Source: Trichomonas vaginalis G3 (Eukaryota > Parabasalia > Trichomonadida > Trichomonadidae). From it: a stretch of DNA of 64,000 nucleotides. A program made the translations under genes and the position numbers. The DNA lies in NCBI RefSeq assembly GCF_026262505.1, contig NC_067205.1, positions 25,611,693-25,675,692 of the forward strand. The letters are read 5' to 3'. Shown piece after piece: positions 60,568 through 64,000 of the stretch (its first letter is position 1; every line of letters begins with the position of its first letter). Under the pieces are notes generated by a model. It made no database searches. It had not been told where the DNA came from and saw only the letters and a program-made list of their open reading frames with translations.

Positions 60568-63008
60568 TTACTTTCTATACTTTTGCTTAGTTCTTTCCAT
60601 GATGTTGATTAGATCTGTCTTCGAATATTGCTTTGCAAGAAACATTGGTGTCATGTGGTAGTTGTTAGGCATGTCTGGATGTGCTCCATATTCCATAAGG
60701 ATCTTTGCAATTTTGGCATTTCCGTATTGAACTGCGTACAAAAGAGGACAATTTCCAAGTGGATCTTTGTGATTTACATTGATTCCGGCCTGGCAAAGGA
60801 TCTTAACCATCTCTGGATTCTCGCGATGGATGCAAGGAGCCAATGCATTTGCACCTTCTGGTTGAGAGATCTCGTTAACGTTTACTTTATATCTAACGAG
60901 AACTTTCAAAAACTCAACTTGTTCATCGTCGCAAATTCCAAACAAAATAGAAACTCCATTTTTGTTCTTTGCATTTGGATTTGCACCAATAGACAACATA
61001 TATTCGAAAGAAACAATTCTATCAAACTGATATGCATCATAAAGAGGTGTTGCACCATCTTTTCTGCATTTATCTTCGATATTTGCACCTCTTTTAACAA
61101 GAAGCTTAATGACATCAATGTTTTGTCTGTAAACAGCAGAATGAAGGATAGAAACAAGGACTTTTCCGTATCTTTCAATGTTTGCGCCGAGATCAATCAG
61201 TTTATTAATTGTGTCGAGATTTCCAACATTAACTGCCATTTCTAAAGCTGTGAAAATATCATTAGGACGCTGCCAATTTATATCACAACCAATTTTAACT
61301 AATGCTTCCAACGATTTCAATGCTCCGTATTTCGCAGCAATCATCATTGGAGTGTAGTTATCTGGTGTGATTAAGTTTGTCTTGCAGTTGTGCTTGTGCA
61401 GACAATAAATTGCATCAGGACAGTCGAATTCAACAGCTTCAAGAAATGCAGTGTTTCCATACTCATCTTTCGCTTCAATGTCTGCGAGATAGTCCAACAA
61501 CAACTCAATCATTGGAACATCGTTTTTATATGCTGCCAAGATTAGAGCTGTTCTTTGATGTGTTGGATCTCTTGCGTCAACATCTGCGCCATGAGAAATA
61601 CAGAATTTCGCGAGTTTGAGGTTTCCGCTTTGTGCTGCACGAACTAGAGGAGTTAATCCAAACTCATTCTTTGTTTCAATTGTTGCTGCTTTCCTTGAAA
61701 TGAATGCTTCCAAAATTTCGCATCCAATATCTCCATCAGTTTCGATTTTCATGTAAGGAGTTTGTCCTTCGTTGTTCTTTAGTTTCGGATCAACTCCGTG
61801 GTCCAGCATGTACAGAATAGACTCTTTGTCTCCCAATGAACGGCATGCGAGATGCAGAGGAGTGTTTCCGTCTGAATCTTTCCTGTTTATGTCGGCGCCT
61901 TTTTCGACCAAAAATTTGATGACTTCGTAACTTCCTGAATTCGCTGCGTAATGGAGTGGGGACCATTTATCAGGGAGAGTAATAGAATCTACTTGATAGA
62001 TACCATTGTCTACAAGGTATTTAACAATGTCAAATGATGAATGAATGGCGGCTTTGTTGATGTAATTAATTTGTTTAATTTCTGTGCCGTTTTCAAGGAA
62101 TTTCTTGAAGAAATACAAGTTATCACTTACGGTTGGTCCAAGTAAAAGGTTGCTGTCATCAGATTCGAATTCGTTGATATGATTTAATTCGGAAATTCCT
62201 TTTTGTGCGACAATAAAGTTGGAATACCTGAATGCAGCAACAAAGGATATGTTCATGCCCGCTCTGGACCTCAAGTAATCGAATGCTTCGTTGTTATGAT
62301 GGCGAATTACGGAATCAATGCTGTAAGAAGGGAAATGCGCAATGTGATCGACCATTTCTATAATTTCTGTACTGCCACCACTGCAAGCATCACTTACAGT
62401 AGAGCTATTTATGCTTTGATTGTTCATCATGAAAAATTTAAAACAATTTACGGCTTTGTACTCGGCAGCAAGCTGAATCTGCCGCGATGATTCCATAATT
62501 TCATTGTATAATGCATTTGGCGTCTCTACATTCTCTCTTACTGATTGAACATCGTCGATTTTTATGACTTCTTCTAAAAATATATGTTTTTCAACGAAAA
62601 TACTATCATCTATAAGGGAACTTTTAGAGCAAAGTTCTTCGAGTTTAGTTTTTGATGACTCTATATAATTTAATGTGGTGTCTTTAAGATTTTTTTATTA
62701 TTTTCGTAATCGAAGAGGGAATTTGAAGAAATTTGTTGGATTAATGCAAAGAAGAAACGTGGATTTTTAGCAAGACCGATTGCTTCGAACATTTTGAGTG
62801 CTCCTTTTATAGATATAAAACCTAATTTGATGATTTCTGAAGTAAAATCAATAACTTTTTGTACATCCTGCTCTGTTCCAGTGAGTAGTAACTTATTTAA
62901 ATCAACTAATTGTTGTATAGCATTACTTGTCTCACTGTCAAGATTAACCATTTTATTTTGAATTGGTTTTAGTAATTTTTTTTGTCCATTCAAATAAACG
63001 TATACCAT
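60568..63008 (-). pseudogene. Ankyrin-repeat protein with N-terminal helical region, one frameshift
   Basis: The main open part, 62496-60568, encodes 642 residues: a start region (MESSRQIQLAAEYKAVNCFK), then about 14 ankyrin repeats from residue 175 on, such as DKWSPLHYAANSGSYEVIKF and GNTPLHLACRSLGDKESILY, ending near MERTKQKYRK. Upstream, the frame reads back beyond the ATG without a stop for 60 codons (ESSKTKLEELCSKSS, KHIFLEEVIKIDDVQS). A helical part that starts at the ATG at 63008 (MVYVYLNGQKKLLKP) joins it if one base is added or lost in the A7 run near 62688. The whole fits the ankyrin family of trichomonads with a helical N-terminal domain (DUF3447 type). The single shift in a homopolymer may be a true break or a sequencing error. 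Without it the ankyrin part alone could still be made. Confidence 0.8.
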
Positions 63009-63224
63009 TTCAAATATTTCTAGCAACTAACACTCTTCTGGGAATATAGGCCTGAACCACGAACGCATGTGTGCAATAATATTCTTGATCATTTCATTGA
63101 ATGTCAAAATTTGCTAATGATTTCTGCCGATTTTGTGTCAATAGCTATGGATTGATAATGAATGTAAAAACGCTGCTAGTTTTATAATACAAAATCTTTA
63201 TTCTAAAAACAAAATAATATAAAT

Positions 63225-64000
63225 TTAATTTTCAGAGGAATCATGGATTAATTGACGAATGCAATTAACTTGTGTCGTCAAAGTATCATCATTGTCACTC
63301 TCGTATTGATCAATATAATCTCTGAGATCTTCATTTTCTAAAATCATTTTCTTCTGCTCTTCAGAGGCAAAATTAAGCATATGAAGTACGATAACAAGTA
63401 TATCTTCTATAGTCTCCTTAATGGCACAAGGGATAAACTGAAGCAAAAAGTTAAATATGGTTTCTAAATTTGCAGTTTCAAAGAAATCATTTCTGCTTTG
63501 CTTAACAATAGTAACTATAAAGCAAAAGATGAAATACTTTTGTGTATGCGATAAATGTTCTGAATTATTTATCAAATCATAAATTAAAGGAGTTGAAGAG
63601 ACATATATGGCTATATCTCTATTACATGAAACAATCGATATCAGTAAATTCATCCAATACTCGAAGAATGAAAAATTAGTGTTTTTTTGAAAAATATCTA
63701 ATATTTCATTGAAATAATCAATAGAAATAGAGATTATGTGAGAATTATACATATTTGTTAGGGATCTGATACATAATATGTCATTTGGAGCTAATCTTCT
63801 CCGAATTATTTCGAAAATTAAATTGCTAAATTGTCCTGGAATTGAAGGAATGGTTTTCATAGATGATATCACGTATAACAATAACATTTCATCTGGATTT
63901 GGACCTTGCATTTGTTGATTCAGAAAATTCAGGATTGAAAGTTTGTCATTATCTGAAATTTCAAAGCATAAAGCTATCCTAATGAGTTGTACTATGTGAT
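63225..64000 (-). CDS. HEAT/armadillo-like helical protein, 5' end beyond the window
   Basis: The frame is open from the right edge to a stop at 63225, 258 codons. It is all-helical with the pattern of HEAT or armadillo pairs (LIRIALCFEISDNDKLSILN, IFEIIRRRLAPNDILCIRSL, LVIVLHMLNFASEEQKKMIL). The C-terminus is acidic with DQYESDNDDTL. An internal ATG at 63911 is not taken as the start, because the upstream codons continue the same fold. Importin-alpha or another armadillo scaffold fits the pattern, but the most telling N-terminal part lies outside the window. Confidence 0.72.
   Translation of the reverse strand, partial: HIVQLIRIALCFEISDNDKLSILNFLNQQMQGPNPDEMLLLYVISSMKTIPSIPGQFSNLIFEIIRRRLAPNDILCIRSLTNMYNSHIISISIDYFNEILDIFQKNTNFSFFEYWMNLLISIVSCNRDIAIYVSSTPLIYDLINNSEHLSHTQKYFIFCFIVTIVKQSRNDFFETANLETIFNFLLQFIPCAIKETIEDILVIVLHMLNFASEEQKKMILENEDLRDYIDQYESDNDDTLTTQVNCIRQLIHDSSEN

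Overview
The window looks like nuclear DNA of a parabasalid protist, most probably Trichomonas vaginalis or a close relative. The DNA is AT-rich, the genes lack visible introns, and several starts have an initiator-like TCA motif a few bases upstream. The gene families fit: many kinases, R2R3 and three-repeat Myb proteins, ankyrin proteins, LCAT-like lipases and beta-helix surface-type proteins. A mariner copy matches the Tvmar1 type, and a Polinton/Maverick fills the middle third. The species call is an inference from these families; no search was run.

Left host block (1-31250): a partial coiled-coil gene, a CAMK-like kinase, a small R2R3 Myb protein, a tail-anchored coiled-coil/ankyrin protein, an MPDU1-like PQ-loop protein, ribosomal protein eL37, a tomosyn/Lgl-like protein with a C-terminal R-SNARE segment, a second kinase that lacks an ATG, an LCAT-like acyltransferase, a truncated kinase relic, a Sel1-repeat protein, an importin-beta-like HEAT protein, a three-repeat Myb protein, a divergent pair separated by 12 bp, and an EF-hand/WD40 protein.

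Central block (31257-54511): a complete 23.3-kb Polinton with matching 6-bp target duplications (TTTCAA) and 305-bp perfectly aligned inverted termini that extend further with a gap. Its core genes are present: protein-primed PolB, integrase, packaging ATPase, major capsid protein, and candidate minor virion proteins. The integrase and capsid genes are open, whereas PolB, the ATPase and several others carry frameshifts. Unusual cargo includes an archaeo-eukaryotic primase/SF3-helicase gene bracketed by inverted arrays of a 120-bp iteron-bearing repeat, a KilA-N gene, a phage-collar-like fibre gene split by an intact Tvmar1-type mariner, an HNH-like zinc module inside PolB, and a 0.9-kb foldback structure that interrupts the gene next to the left terminus.

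Right host block (54518-64000): a 1010-residue coiled-coil gene with three E2F-like sites upstream, two tandem beta-helix surface-type paralogs that both lack an in-frame ATG, an ankyrin gene with one frameshift in an A-run, and the 3' part of a HEAT-like gene running off the right edge.

The best candidate for an undescribed system is the primase-helicase cassette with its flanking iteron arrays (39949-43752). It resembles a self-contained replicon captured inside a Polinton that already carries its own protein-primed polymerase.
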